64,000 nt of DNA, taken from NCBI RefSeq assembly GCF_002356355.1, contig NZ_AP018052.1, positions 3,088,501-3,152,500 of the forward strand, read 5' to 3'. The notes beneath the pieces are model-generated. The model made no database searches and was not told the origin of the DNA. It was given only the letters and a program-made list of their open reading frames with translations. Origin of the DNA: Thiohalobacter thiocyanaticus. GTDB taxonomy: Bacteria; Pseudomonadota; Gammaproteobacteria; Thiohalobacterales; Thiohalobacteraceae. Positions 38,914-46,933 of this stretch are shown here, in pieces. Numbering within the stretch: the stretch's first letter is position 1; the number at the start of each line of letters is the position of its first letter. The position numbers were made by a program, and so were the translations under genes.

Positions 38914-39975
38914 ATGGATCAAGGACATTCACGGCCCCGGCTTCACGGCCTGATCGGACGCATCGCGCCCGATCTGTCGTCCCTCTGGTGTCCGCAGCTG
39001 AGCGCGGCCGGCGCCATGTCCACAAGTTTCCGCTTCCAGGACCCCGGCGGCCCGGTACTCGAGCAACTCGACGCCGTCCATGCCAACCTGCGCGCCACCC
39101 TGCTGAGCGCCCACGCCGGTCAGCACATAGACGACCGCGTGGAAATGCTGGCCGATGCCGTGGAAGACGCCGTCAAACTCAACGCAGACACGGCCCTTGC
39201 CTACCTGTTCATCCGCAACGGCGAGGGCTATCCGCTGCTGCATGCCATTCATTGTGCGGTGGTGGTCTGCCTCGGGGCTCAGGCCGCCGGACTGGGAACC
39301 GACGAACGCCACCCGCTGCTGTGCGCTGCACTGACCCAGAACATCTCCATGTGCGCATTGCAGGCCGAACTGTTTCACCTGCACGGCCCGCCGGCCTCGC
39401 TGGACCGGTTGCTCATCCGCCGCCACCCACTCACCTCGGTCGGCATCCTCAAGGCCCTGGGGGTGACGGATCCCGACTGGCTGGAGGCCGTCGCCCTGCA
39501 TCATGAACGCTTCGACGGTTCCGGCTACCCGTTCTCGCTGCGCGGCGCAGCGCTGCCATTCGGCGCCCGGCTGATCGGTGCCGCCGATATTTATTGCGCC
39601 GCGGTCTCGCCGCGCGGATACCGCCACGGGCGACCGGCGCACGAGGCCATGCGCAACCTGTTCATGGGTGCCGGGCGGGTGGTGGACGATGCGCTGGCAC
39701 GCCTGCTGGTCAAGACGCTGGGCATCTATCCGCCCGGCAGTCTGATCGAACTACGCAATCGCGAGTTGGCACTGGTCGTGGCACGGGGAGACCGGGTGGA
39801 CCGGCCCTGGATCAAACGGCTCAAGGTCAGCGAGGCCCCGCAGCTGGTGCCGGCCGAGGGCGAACACTGCGCCGTCCGGGTGCTGAGTACGGGCCAGTGG
39901 CCGGAAGGTTTGCGCCTGGAGCGGACCTGGCGGGAAGCCGAGGCCCTGCAGCAGGGCCTGACGGTCGGCCCCTGA
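38914..39975 (+). CDS. HD-GYP domain protein with degenerate HD site
   Basis: 353 residues. The HD-GYP layout is clear in the second half: RRHPLTSVGILKALGV and LHHERFDGSGYPFSLRGAAL (HHE and GYP motifs), then ARLIGAADIYCAAVSPRGYR and a C-terminal PGSLIELRNRELALVVARGD. The first half has YPLLHAIHCAVVVCLGAQAA, but where HD-I-G is expected the chain reads AALTQNISM. The catalytic His-Asp pair is therefore lost. The protein may bind cyclic di-GMP or act as a scaffold rather than hydrolyse it. A PilZ gene lies convergent at 39982. A start at 39016 is possible. Confidence 0.82.
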   Translation: MDQGHSRPRLHGLIGRIAPDLSSLWCPQLSAAGAMSTSFRFQDPGGPVLEQLDAVHANLRATLLSAHAGQHIDDRVEMLADAVEDAVKLNADTALAYLFIRNGEGYPLLHAIHCAVVVCLGAQAAGLGTDERHPLLCAALTQNISMCALQAELFHLHGPPASLDRLLIRRHPLTSVGILKALGVTDPDWLEAVALHHERFDGSGYPFSLRGAALPFGARLIGAADIYCAAVSPRGYRHGRPAHEAMRNLFMGAGRVVDDALARLLVKTLGIYPPGSLIELRNRELALVVARGDRVDRPWIKRLKVSEAPQLVPAEGEHCAVRVLSTGQWPEGLRLERTWREAEALQQGLTVGP

Positions 39976-39981
39976 CACCCG

Positions 39982-40329
39982 TCACGGGAACGGGAGGGCA
40001 ACCCGGTCGGCCACTGCCTGTTCCGGCAACTGCGGGCGCAGCAGTTCCAGGACGTCACTGAACTCCTCCGCCTCCACCATCAGCCCCATCCCGTTCGCAT
40101 CCCGGTGCACGATCAACCCACGCAGGGCCTGGCGCCAGGTCCGGCCATCCCGGTTCAGGGTCAGTTCGAAATCGATGCAGTGCTCATGATCACCGGGCTG
40201 GTAGCTGGTCTGGATATACACCCCGGTGCGGTTGCAGTTCACGACCACCCCGATGGCGACCGGCATGGCATGATGGCAGATGACGGCCACCGCCCGGGTG
40301 GCAAAGCGGCGGGAATATCGATGATCCAT
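39982..40329 (-). CDS. PilZ domain protein
   Basis: 115 residues. The N-terminal RYSRRFATRAVAVICHHAMP carries the R-x-x-x-R motif that grips cyclic di-GMP; the second motif, normally (D/N)-x-S-x-x-G, is NCNRTGVYIQTSYQ, with N-R in place of S. The barrel ends with GLIVHRDANGMGLMVEAEEF. It may bind cyclic di-GMP with changed affinity. Convergent with the HD-GYP-like gene, with 6 bases between the stops, which suggests a functional link around the same messenger. Confidence 0.8.
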   Translation of the reverse strand: MDHRYSRRFATRAVAVICHHAMPVAIGVVVNCNRTGVYIQTSYQPGDHEHCIDFELTLNRDGRTWRQALRGLIVHRDANGMGLMVEAEEFSDVLELLRPQLPEQAVADRVALPFP

Positions 40330-40603
40330 GGTTCCATCCTGTGAGTCTTGTTCGTTTTATATATTGTCGTTGTTACAGCCGGATGACGCATTGACTGACG
40401 TCAACCGACCGGCCCCGGCGGCCGCGGTCGGTCCCTGCATAGCGGCCGCTCGCCGCTCGACTTTACAAACCTCTGTTAGGCCGGCCACCTTCCCCCTCCA
40501 CGACAGCAAGCGTCGATTTCGGGTATAATGCCGGGCCAGACTGCCAGGGCGGGACCCGCGCCCGGCTCCCCTAACTCATTGATTCAAGGCGCTACCCCCG
40601 CTC

Positions 40604-42445
40604 ATGTCAGACGTTTCCAGACCCTCCCGCCCGGCACCGGACTGGCTGCTGCAATGGCTGCCCTTCCTGACCTGGCTGCCGCAGCTCACCCCACGCACCA
40701 TCCGCGCCGACCTCATGGCCGGCCTGACCGGCGCCATCGTGGTCCTGCCCCAGGGCGTGGCCTTCGCCACCATCGCCGGCATGCCGCCGGAATACGGCCT
40801 CTACGCCGGCATGGTGCCGGCCATCATCGCCGCCCTGTTCGGCTCCTCCTGGCACCTGGTCTCGGGACCGACCACCGCCGCCTCCATCGTGGTCTTCTCC
40901 GGCCTGTCCGCCTTCGCCGAACCGGCCAGCGCGGAATACGTGCAGCTGGCCCTGACCCTGACCTGCATGGTCGGCGCCATCCAGCTGATCATGGGACTCG
41001 CCCGATTGGGCACCCTGGTCAATTTCATCTCCCACTCGGTGATCATCGGCTTTACCGCCGGCGCAGCCCTGCTGATCGCAAGCAGCCAGCTCAAGCACTT
41101 CTTCGGCATCGAACTGCCGCGCGGCGGCCACTTCCATGACACCCTGATCGGACTGTACCGGAACTTCGATGACATCAATCTGTGGATCACCACGGTCGGC
41201 GCAGTCACCTTGATCAGCGGCATCCTGGTCAAGCGTTACCTGCCGCGCGCCCCTTACATGATCGTGGCCATGCTGATCGGCAGCCTGGTCTCGGTCCTGT
41301 TCAACCGCAGTTTCGGACCCGAGGTCACCGGCATCGTCACCGTCGGCGCCCTGCCGCGCTCGCTGCCGCCGCTGTCGGCCCCGGCCTTCGACCTGGCCAC
41401 CATCAAGGAACTGGCCCCCACGGCGCTGGCGGTGACCCTGTTCGCGTTGACCGAGGCGGTCTCCATCGCCCGGTCCATCGCGGCCCGTTCCGGCCAGCTG
41501 GTCAACGGCAACCAGGAATTCGTCGGCCAGGGCCTGTCCAACATCGCCGGCAGCTTCTTCTCGGCCTACGTCGCCACCGGCTCCTTCAACCGCAGCGGGC
41601 TGAATTACCAGTCCGGCGCCAGGACCCCGCTGGCGGCCATCTCGGCCGGTGTGCTGCTGATGGCCGTGGTCCTGCTGGTCGCCCCCTACGCCGCCTACCT
41701 GCCCAATGCGGCCATGGCCGGCATCCTGCTGCTGGTGGCCTGGGGACTGATCGACTTCCACCACATCCGCACGATTCTGGGCGCCAGCCGCTCCGACAGC
41801 AGCATCCTGATCGTGACCTTCCTGGCCACCCTGTTCCTGGAGTTGGAGTTCGCCATCTTCCTGGGCGTGATCCTGTCGCTGGTGATCTACCTGGGCCGGA
41901 CCTCGCGGCCGCGCATCGTGCCCCGGGTGCCGGACCCGCGTCTGCCCAAGCGCAAGTTCAACACCGATCCCGGCCTGCCCGAATGTCCGCAGGTGAAGAT
42001 CCTGCGCATCGACGGGTCGCTGTTCTTCGGCGCGGTGAATCATGTCCAGGAACGGCTGCGCGAGATCCGCGACCGCCATCCCGAACAGAAGCACCTGATG
42101 ATCGTCGCCACCGGCATCAACTTCATCGACGTGGCCGGGGCCGAACTGCTGGCCCAGGAGGCGGAGGCGCGACGCAGGATGGGCGGCGGGCTGTATCTGA
42201 TCCGGATCAAGCCCGGGGTGTGCGAGCCGCTGGAGCGCGGCCCCTATCTGGATGCCATCGGCGCCGAGAATATCTTCGAGGGTAAGGGCGAGGCGATCCG
42301 CACCGTGTTCGACCGGCTCGATCCGGACATCTGCCGCAGGTGTACGGCCCGCATCTTCAATGAATGCGCCAGCCGTGAACCGACGCCGTCGGATCAACGC
42401 CGCCGTGTCGACGCCCAGCAGCCGCTGTTCGACAGCGGCACCTGA
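40604..42445 (+). CDS. SulP family anion transporter with STAS domain
   Basis: 613 residues. About 12-14 membrane segments span 20-430, starting with the SulP signature IRADLMAGLTGAIVVLPQGV and AFATIAGMPPEYGLYAGMVP; the substrate region LTEAVSIARSIAARSGQLVN followed by GNQEFVGQGLSNIAGSFFSA is well conserved. A C-terminal STAS domain (about 460-570) has VKILRIDGSLFFGAVNHVQE and VATGINFIDVAGAELLAQEA, lacking the usual Ser but with a Asp-Val-Ala-Gly motif. The family moves sulfate, bicarbonate or molybdate; modABC next door does not decide it. Confidence 0.92.
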   Translation: MSDVSRPSRPAPDWLLQWLPFLTWLPQLTPRTIRADLMAGLTGAIVVLPQGVAFATIAGMPPEYGLYAGMVPAIIAALFGSSWHLVSGPTTAASIVVFSGLSAFAEPASAEYVQLALTLTCMVGAIQLIMGLARLGTLVNFISHSVIIGFTAGAALLIASSQLKHFFGIELPRGGHFHDTLIGLYRNFDDINLWITTVGAVTLISGILVKRYLPRAPYMIVAMLIGSLVSVLFNRSFGPEVTGIVTVGALPRSLPPLSAPAFDLATIKELAPTALAVTLFALTEAVSIARSIAARSGQLVNGNQEFVGQGLSNIAGSFFSAYVATGSFNRSGLNYQSGARTPLAAISAGVLLMAVVLLVAPYAAYLPNAAMAGILLLVAWGLIDFHHIRTILGASRSDSSILIVTFLATLFLELEFAIFLGVILSLVIYLGRTSRPRIVPRVPDPRLPKRKFNTDPGLPECPQVKILRIDGSLFFGAVNHVQERLREIRDRHPEQKHLMIVATGINFIDVAGAELLAQEAEARRRMGGGLYLIRIKPGVCEPLERGPYLDAIGAENIFEGKGEAIRTVFDRLDPDICRRCTARIFNECASREPTPSDQRRRVDAQQPLFDSGT

Positions 42446-42481
42446 ACGGGACACGGGCGGGTATAGCGTAAGGCGACCGGC

Positions 42482-42730
42482 TCAGGTGAGCCACTCGACC
42501 AGATAGAAGATATACTGACCTTCCGATGATTTGGATGGCCCGATGACCTGGGCCGGATGCAGGTTGCGCGCAGGATCGGCCTGCGCCACCGCCGTCTCGC
42601 CGTCCTCGACCAGATGCACGCAGCCGGCAGGAAAGCGCTTGCGATTCCGGCGCGGGGTCTGGATGACGGCATAGCGGACCTCGGACACCGAGGTCTGCGG
42701 ATCGGGGGGGACGTAACCGCGCAGGCTCAT
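42482..42730 (-). CDS. Hypothetical small protein, 82 residues
   Basis: MSLRGYVPPDPQTSVSEVRY, then a basic stretch TPRRNRKRFPAGCVHLVEDG and a C-terminal GPSKSSEGQYIFYLVEWL. No signal peptide, membrane helix or known motif. There is no good ribosome-binding site before the ATG. Codon use is like the neighbours and no longer frame competes with it, so it is kept at modest confidence. Confidence 0.5.
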   Translation of the reverse strand: MSLRGYVPPDPQTSVSEVRYAVIQTPRRNRKRFPAGCVHLVEDGETAVAQADPARNLHPAQVIGPSKSSEGQYIFYLVEWLT

Positions 42731-42835
42731 GACGGCTCATACTCATCAAGGGACCGGGACTCAACCTTAGCGCGCCGTCGGGGCGACGGCAAATACGTAA
42801 CAGATCCGAATGGCATCCACTCAAGGCCCCACCTA

Positions 42836-42865
42836 CCGTCATCCCGGTGCAGGCCGGGATGACGG
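42836..42865. repeat. Solo TCATCCCGG-type palindrome before modA
   Basis: CCGTCATCCCGGTGCAGGCC followed by GGGATGACGG is one compact palindrome of the TCATCCCGGCGAAGGC family, ending 22 bases before the modA start. It could also act as a hairpin in the modA leader. Confidence 0.7.
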
Positions 42866-42887
42866 TGATTCAGACAAAGGAACCCTC

Positions 42888-43643
42888 ATGCCCGTCTGGT
42901 TTCGCTATCTGCTCATTCCTCTCTGGCTCGTCCTGCCGCTCCCGGCCACGGCCGACACTCTGACCCTGGCCGTGGCGTCCAACTTCGCCCGGCCCATGCA
43001 GGCGCTGGTCGAAGCCTATGAGGCGGAACACCCGCACCGGGTCAGGCTCAGCATCGGCTCGACCGGCAAGCTCTACGCCCAGATCCGTCATGGCGCGCCC
43101 TTCGATGCCTTTTTCGCCGCCGATCGCGAGCGGCCGCAGCGGCTTGAGTCCGAGGGCCTGGCCGTCAGCGGCAGCCGCTTCACCTATGCCGTCGGCCGGC
43201 TGGTGCTGTGGAGTCCGGAACCGGAGCGGATCGTCGCCGCAGGCAAGGCCCTGGGCCGGGATGATTATGCGCATCTGGCCATCGCCAATCCCCGCCTCGC
43301 CCCCTATGGCCTGGCTGCGCGCCAGGCACTGGCGGGGATGGGGCTGTGGGGGCACGTGCAGTCGCGGCTGGTGCGCGGCGAGAACATCGGCCAGACCTTC
43401 CACTTCGTCAGTTCCGGCCACGCCGAACTGGGCTTCGTTGCCCTGTCCCAATTGCCCCGCAATGCCGGAAACGCAATCTCCGGCAGCCACTGGGTGGTAC
43501 CGGCCTCGCTCTACGACCCGATCGAGCAACAGGCCGTCCGCCTGAGCGAGTCAGCGGCGATCCGCGACTTCATGCGTTTCATGCGCAGTGAGCAGGCCCG
43601 CACCCTGATCCACGGCTACGGCTACAGCACGCCTGCCGACTGA
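42888..43643 (+). CDS. modA: Molybdate ABC transporter substrate-binding protein
   Basis: 251 residues with a signal peptide MPVWFRYLLIPLWLVLPLPA cut near TADT. The ModA pattern follows: LTLAVASNFARPMQALVEAY, SIGSTGKLYAQIRHGAPFDA, FFAADRERPQRLESEGLA, LAIANPRLAPYGLAARQAL and FVSSGHAELGFVALSQL. Binds molybdate or tungstate in the periplasm and hands it to ModB. AAGGA precedes the ATG at 42888; the frame upstream covers a repeat. Six bases separate it from modB. Confidence 0.95.
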   Translation: MPVWFRYLLIPLWLVLPLPATADTLTLAVASNFARPMQALVEAYEAEHPHRVRLSIGSTGKLYAQIRHGAPFDAFFAADRERPQRLESEGLAVSGSRFTYAVGRLVLWSPEPERIVAAGKALGRDDYAHLAIANPRLAPYGLAARQALAGMGLWGHVQSRLVRGENIGQTFHFVSSGHAELGFVALSQLPRNAGNAISGSHWVVPASLYDPIEQQAVRLSESAAIRDFMRFMRSEQARTLIHGYGYSTPAD

Positions 43644-43649
43644 GCCCCG

Positions 43650-44330
43650 ATGTTCAGCCCCGCCGACATTGTCAGCCTGTGGGTCACGCTGAAGCTGGCT
43701 ACGGTGACCACGCTGATCCTGCTATTGCTGGGTACGCCCCTGGCCTGGTGGCTGGCGCGCACGCAGCGGCGCTGGAAGGTGGCGATCGAGGCCCTGGTCG
43801 CCCTGCCGCTGGTACTCCCGCCCACCGTGCTGGGCTTCTACCTGCTGGTGGCGCTCGGTCCCCACGGGCCGGTCGGCACCCTGCTGGATATGCTGGGCGG
43901 GCCGACACTGGTGTTCTCCTTCCCCGGCCTGGTCATCGGCTCGGTGATCTATTCCCTGCCCTTCGTGGTCCAGCCGCTGCAGGCCAGTTTCAGCGCGATT
44001 CCGGCCGGACTGCTGGACGCCGCCGCCACCCTGCGCGCCGCCCCGCTGGACCGCTTCTTCAGCCTGGTGCTGCCGCTGGCCCGGCCCGGCGTGCTGACCG
44101 CCGTGGTGCTGGGCTTCGCCCATACCGTGGGCGAGTTCGGGGTGGTACTGATGATCGGCGGCAACATCCCCGGCGAGACTCAGGTGCTGTCGATCAGCAT
44201 CTACGATCATGTCGAGGCGCTCGACTATGGCCAGGCCCACTGGCTGGCCGGTACTCTGCTGGTGTTCTCCTTTGGCATGCTGCTGCTGGTCTACCGCTTC
44301 AACCGCCGCTTCGGACTGGGCCGGCCATGA
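43650..44330 (+). CDS. modB: Molybdate ABC transporter permease
   Basis: 226 residues with about five membrane helices. The front is LWVTLKLATVTTLILLLLGT, and LVALPLVLPPTVLGFYLLVA is typical ModB. The cytoplasmic coupling loop is AATLRAAPLDRFFSLVLPLA (the EAA motif, here DAAATLRAAPLDRF). It forms the channel with ModC as ATPase. ATGA overlap with modC makes the two translationally coupled. Confidence 0.95.
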   Translation: MFSPADIVSLWVTLKLATVTTLILLLLGTPLAWWLARTQRRWKVAIEALVALPLVLPPTVLGFYLLVALGPHGPVGTLLDMLGGPTLVFSFPGLVIGSVIYSLPFVVQPLQASFSAIPAGLLDAAATLRAAPLDRFFSLVLPLARPGVLTAVVLGFAHTVGEFGVVLMIGGNIPGETQVLSISIYDHVEALDYGQAHWLAGTLLVFSFGMLLLVYRFNRRFGLGRP

Positions 44331-45406
44331 GCCTGTGGTTCCGGTTCGATCATCGGCGCGGGGAGTTCCGGCTGCAGGCCGCGGGCGAGGTGCCGGCCAC
44401 CGGGATCACCGCCCTGTTCGGCCCCTCAGGCTGCGGCAAGTCCACCCTGCTGCGGCTGATCGCCGGGCTGGAGCGCTGCGACGACGGCGAAGTGCGGATG
44501 GGACAGGACTGCTGGCAGAACGATCGGACCTTCCGGCCACCCCATCAGCGTCCCATCGGCTATGTCATCCAGGAAGGCCAGCTGTTTCCGCATCTGAGCG
44601 TGCGCGCCAACCTGCGTTACGGCTGGAAGCGCGCCGGACGCACGAACGGCACCGCCGCCGGGCCGGCTTTCGCTACCGTGATCGAGTTGCTCGGACTGAC
44701 CGGACTGCTTGACCGCCGCCCGGGCCAGCTGTCCGGCGGCCAGCGCCAGCGGGTGGCCATCGGCCGCGCCCTGCTGACCCGGCCGCGGGTGCTGCTGCTG
44801 GACGAACCCCTGGCCGCGCTGGATGCCGGGGCCAAGCGCGCCATCCTGCCCTACCTGGAGCGCCTGCATCGGGAACTGGCCCTGCCCGTGCTCTATGTCA
44901 GCCATGACGGCGATGAAGTGGCGCGCATCGCCGACCGGCTGCTGCTGATGGAGGCCGGGCGGATCCGGGCGGCAGGCGACCTGAGCGCCATGCTGACCCG
45001 CACCGATCTGCCGCTGGCCCGGGGCGAGCAGGCCGAAACCGTGCTGGAGGCGACGGTCGACGGCCATGACGCCGACTGGCACCTCACCCGGCTGCGCTTT
45101 GCCGGCGGGGAACTGAGCCTGGCCACCGGCACCGAACTGGCGGTGGGCGAGCGCCGGCGCGTTCGCATCCTGGCCCGTGATGTCAGCCTGACGCTGAGCC
45201 CGGCCGCCGACAGCAGCATCCTCAACATCCTGCCCGCCCGGGTCAGCGAGATCCGCCCGCTCAACCCGGCCCAGGCACTGGTGTGCCTGGATCTGGGCGG
45301 CACCCCGCTGCTCGCCCATATCACCCACAAATCGGTCGCCGCCCTCGGGCTGGAACCCGGCACGCCGGTCTACGCCCAGATCAAGAGCGTCGCCCTGCTG
45401 GTATGA
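44327..45406 (+). CDS. modC: Molybdate ABC transporter ATP-binding protein
   Basis: 359 residues. Walker A FGPSGCGKSTLLRLIAG, Q-loop IGYVIQEGQLFPHLSV, signature LSGGQRQRVAIGRALL, Walker B VLLLDEPLAALD and switch His in VSHDGDEVARIA form the ABC domain (1-235). The C-terminal ~70 residues are the TOBE/Mop domain, DSSILNILPARVSEIRPLNP and THKSVAALGLEPGTPVYAQI then KSVALLV, which binds molybdate and may regulate transport. Begins in the modB stop. Confidence 0.96.
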   Translation: MSLWFRFDHRRGEFRLQAAGEVPATGITALFGPSGCGKSTLLRLIAGLERCDDGEVRMGQDCWQNDRTFRPPHQRPIGYVIQEGQLFPHLSVRANLRYGWKRAGRTNGTAAGPAFATVIELLGLTGLLDRRPGQLSGGQRQRVAIGRALLTRPRVLLLDEPLAALDAGAKRAILPYLERLHRELALPVLYVSHDGDEVARIADRLLLMEAGRIRAAGDLSAMLTRTDLPLARGEQAETVLEATVDGHDADWHLTRLRFAGGELSLATGTELAVGERRRVRILARDVSLTLSPAADSSILNILPARVSEIRPLNPAQALVCLDLGGTPLLAHITHKSVAALGLEPGTPVYAQIKSVALLV

Positions 45407-45412
45407 TGCCGC

Positions 45413-46399
45413 ATGGATGAACTGCAACATGCCTACGCCGAACTGGGCCCGGCCACCGTACTCGACGCCGTCGATGCGCAGGGCTTTCGCACCAGCGGCC
45501 ACCTGCTGGCGCTGAACAGCTACGAGAACCGGGTCTATCAGATCGGACTGGAGGACGCCGGTTTTCTGGTGGCCAAGTTCTACCGCCCCCGTCGCTGGTC
45601 GGATGCCGCCATCCGCGAGGAACACGCCTTCTGCCAGGAACTGGTGGAAGCCGAGATACCGGTGGTCGCACCACTGGCCGATGACAAGGGCGAGACCCTG
45701 TTCAGCTTCGCGGGTTTCCGCTATGCCCTGTACCCGCGCCGTGGCGGCCGCTGGCCCGACCTGGACGACCCCGAAAACCTGGAATGGCTGGGCCGCTATC
45801 TGGCGCGGGTGCACAATGTCGGCCAGACCCGGCCCTTTGCGCACCGTCCACGGCTGGATGTACAGAGCTTCGGGGTTGAATCGTACCAGTACATCCTCGA
45901 AGGCGGCTTCATCCCCCCGCACCTGGATGTCGCCTACCGCAGCCTGGTCGAGGACCTGCTCCAGCAGATCGAGGCGGCCTATGCAGCCGCCGGCAGAATC
46001 GAGACCCTGCGTCTGCATGGCGACTTCCACCCCGGCAACATCCTCTGGACCGAAGCCGGCCCGCACTTCGTCGACCTGGACGACTGCCGCACCGGCCCCG
46101 CCGTGCAGGACATCTGGATGCTGCTCTCCGGCGAGCGCAGTGAGATGGCTCTCGCTTTGAGTGAACTGATCGAGGGCTATGAACTGTTCCGGGAATTCAA
46201 CCGCCGCGAACTGGCGCTCATCGAGCCCCTGCGCACCCTGCGCATGATCCATTACGCCGCCTGGCTGGCCCGGCGCTGGGACGACCCCGCCTTCCACCAG
46301 GCCTTCCCCTGGTTCAACACCGACCGCTACTGGGAGGAGCACATCCTGGGACTGCGTGAGCAGGCCGCGGCCATGAACGAGCCGCCGCTGACCATTTGA
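45413..46399 (+). CDS. srkA: Stress response serine/threonine kinase SrkA (YihE/RdoA)
   Basis: 328 residues, an aminoglycoside-kinase-like fold. Motifs: LNSYENRVYQIGLED (nucleotide loop), FLVAKFYRPRRWSDAAIREE (ATP Lys and helix Glu), catalytic LRLHGDFHPGNILW (H-G-D-x-H-x-x-N) and the metal motif FVDLDDCRTGPAVQDIWMLL. This matches E. coli YihE/SrkA, which counters stress-induced death. It starts 6 bases after modC, so it is probably co-transcribed with modABC, an unusual association. Confidence 0.95.
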   Translation: MDELQHAYAELGPATVLDAVDAQGFRTSGHLLALNSYENRVYQIGLEDAGFLVAKFYRPRRWSDAAIREEHAFCQELVEAEIPVVAPLADDKGETLFSFAGFRYALYPRRGGRWPDLDDPENLEWLGRYLARVHNVGQTRPFAHRPRLDVQSFGVESYQYILEGGFIPPHLDVAYRSLVEDLLQQIEAAYAAAGRIETLRLHGDFHPGNILWTEAGPHFVDLDDCRTGPAVQDIWMLLSGERSEMALALSELIEGYELFREFNRRELALIEPLRTLRMIHYAAWLARRWDDPAFHQAFPWFNTDRYWEEHILGLREQAAAMNEPPLTI

Positions 46400-46488
46400 T
46401 CCAGCTCGTCATTGCTACTCGGGGCGGGGAAATCTCAGGATAGAGCAAGGGGAAGTCAGCTAACGACCAGAAGCGGTCTCTGATTACC

Positions 46489-46894
46489 CGTCATTGCGAG
46501 GAGCGAAGCGACGTGGCAATCTCCTTCAGCCACAAATTTCCTCGAAAAGATCCCGCCATACCGGGTTTCCATCCTCTATCAACGCAACCTTCGCTTTTCT
46601 CGGCCTGCCCTTCAGCTGCTTCTCTCTTTCAATGGCCAGGTCCATTGTTTCAAAAAGCTCAAACCAGATCAGTCGCGTTACATTGTATTTTGCAGTAAAT
46701 CCCTTGACTGTCTTGCTTCTATGCTCCCAGATGCGTTTTGGAAGATTGCTTGTGACACCAATATACAAAGTGCCATTCGGCCGGTTGCACAGGATATACA
46801 CAGCGGGCTTTTTTTCCATTTCGTCATCCTTGACGATGATGGTTCGGCTGTATCTTTGGGAGATTGCCACGTCGCTGCGCTCCTCGCAATGACG
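46489..46894. mobile_element. Repeat-bounded cassette carrying a GIY-YIG nuclease gene
   Basis: Arms of 36 bases, CGTCATTGCGAGGAGCGAAG continuing GACGTGGCAATCTCC (46489-46524), and the inverted copy at 46859-46894, differ at one or two positions. The enclosed gene stops two bases from the left arm and starts 39 bases from the right one, so nothing else fits inside. The cassette lies between srkA and the antiporter gene. Gene-free pairs of the same repeat lie at 54094 and 57079. Confidence 0.8.
46526..46819 (-). CDS. GIY-YIG family endonuclease-like protein
   Basis: 97 residues. The motif is split as VYILCNRPNGTLYIGVTSNL (residues 6-25): Y-I-L takes the GIY position and LYIG the YIG position. 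HRSKTVKGFTAKYNVTRLIW carries the catalytic-region residues, FETMDLAIEREKQLKGRPRK includes the metal-binding Glu, and the tail NPVWRDLFEEICG is typical of the small single-domain group. Such proteins may cut DNA, but their role is not settled. I use the ATG at 46819, preceded by AAGGA. It is bounded by inverted repeats. Confidence 0.92.
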   Translation of the reverse strand: MEKKPAVYILCNRPNGTLYIGVTSNLPKRIWEHRSKTVKGFTAKYNVTRLIWFELFETMDLAIEREKQLKGRPRKAKVALIEDGNPVWRDLFEEICG

Positions 46895-46933
46895 TGGAAC
46901 TTTTAACGTCCGCTGTGTGCCCGCCAGCTGACA

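Noticed and set aside
46489-46894. Intact insertion sequence or integron at the GIY-YIG locus
   Set aside because: No transposase or integrase gene and no attC-like site; the only gene is the small nuclease.
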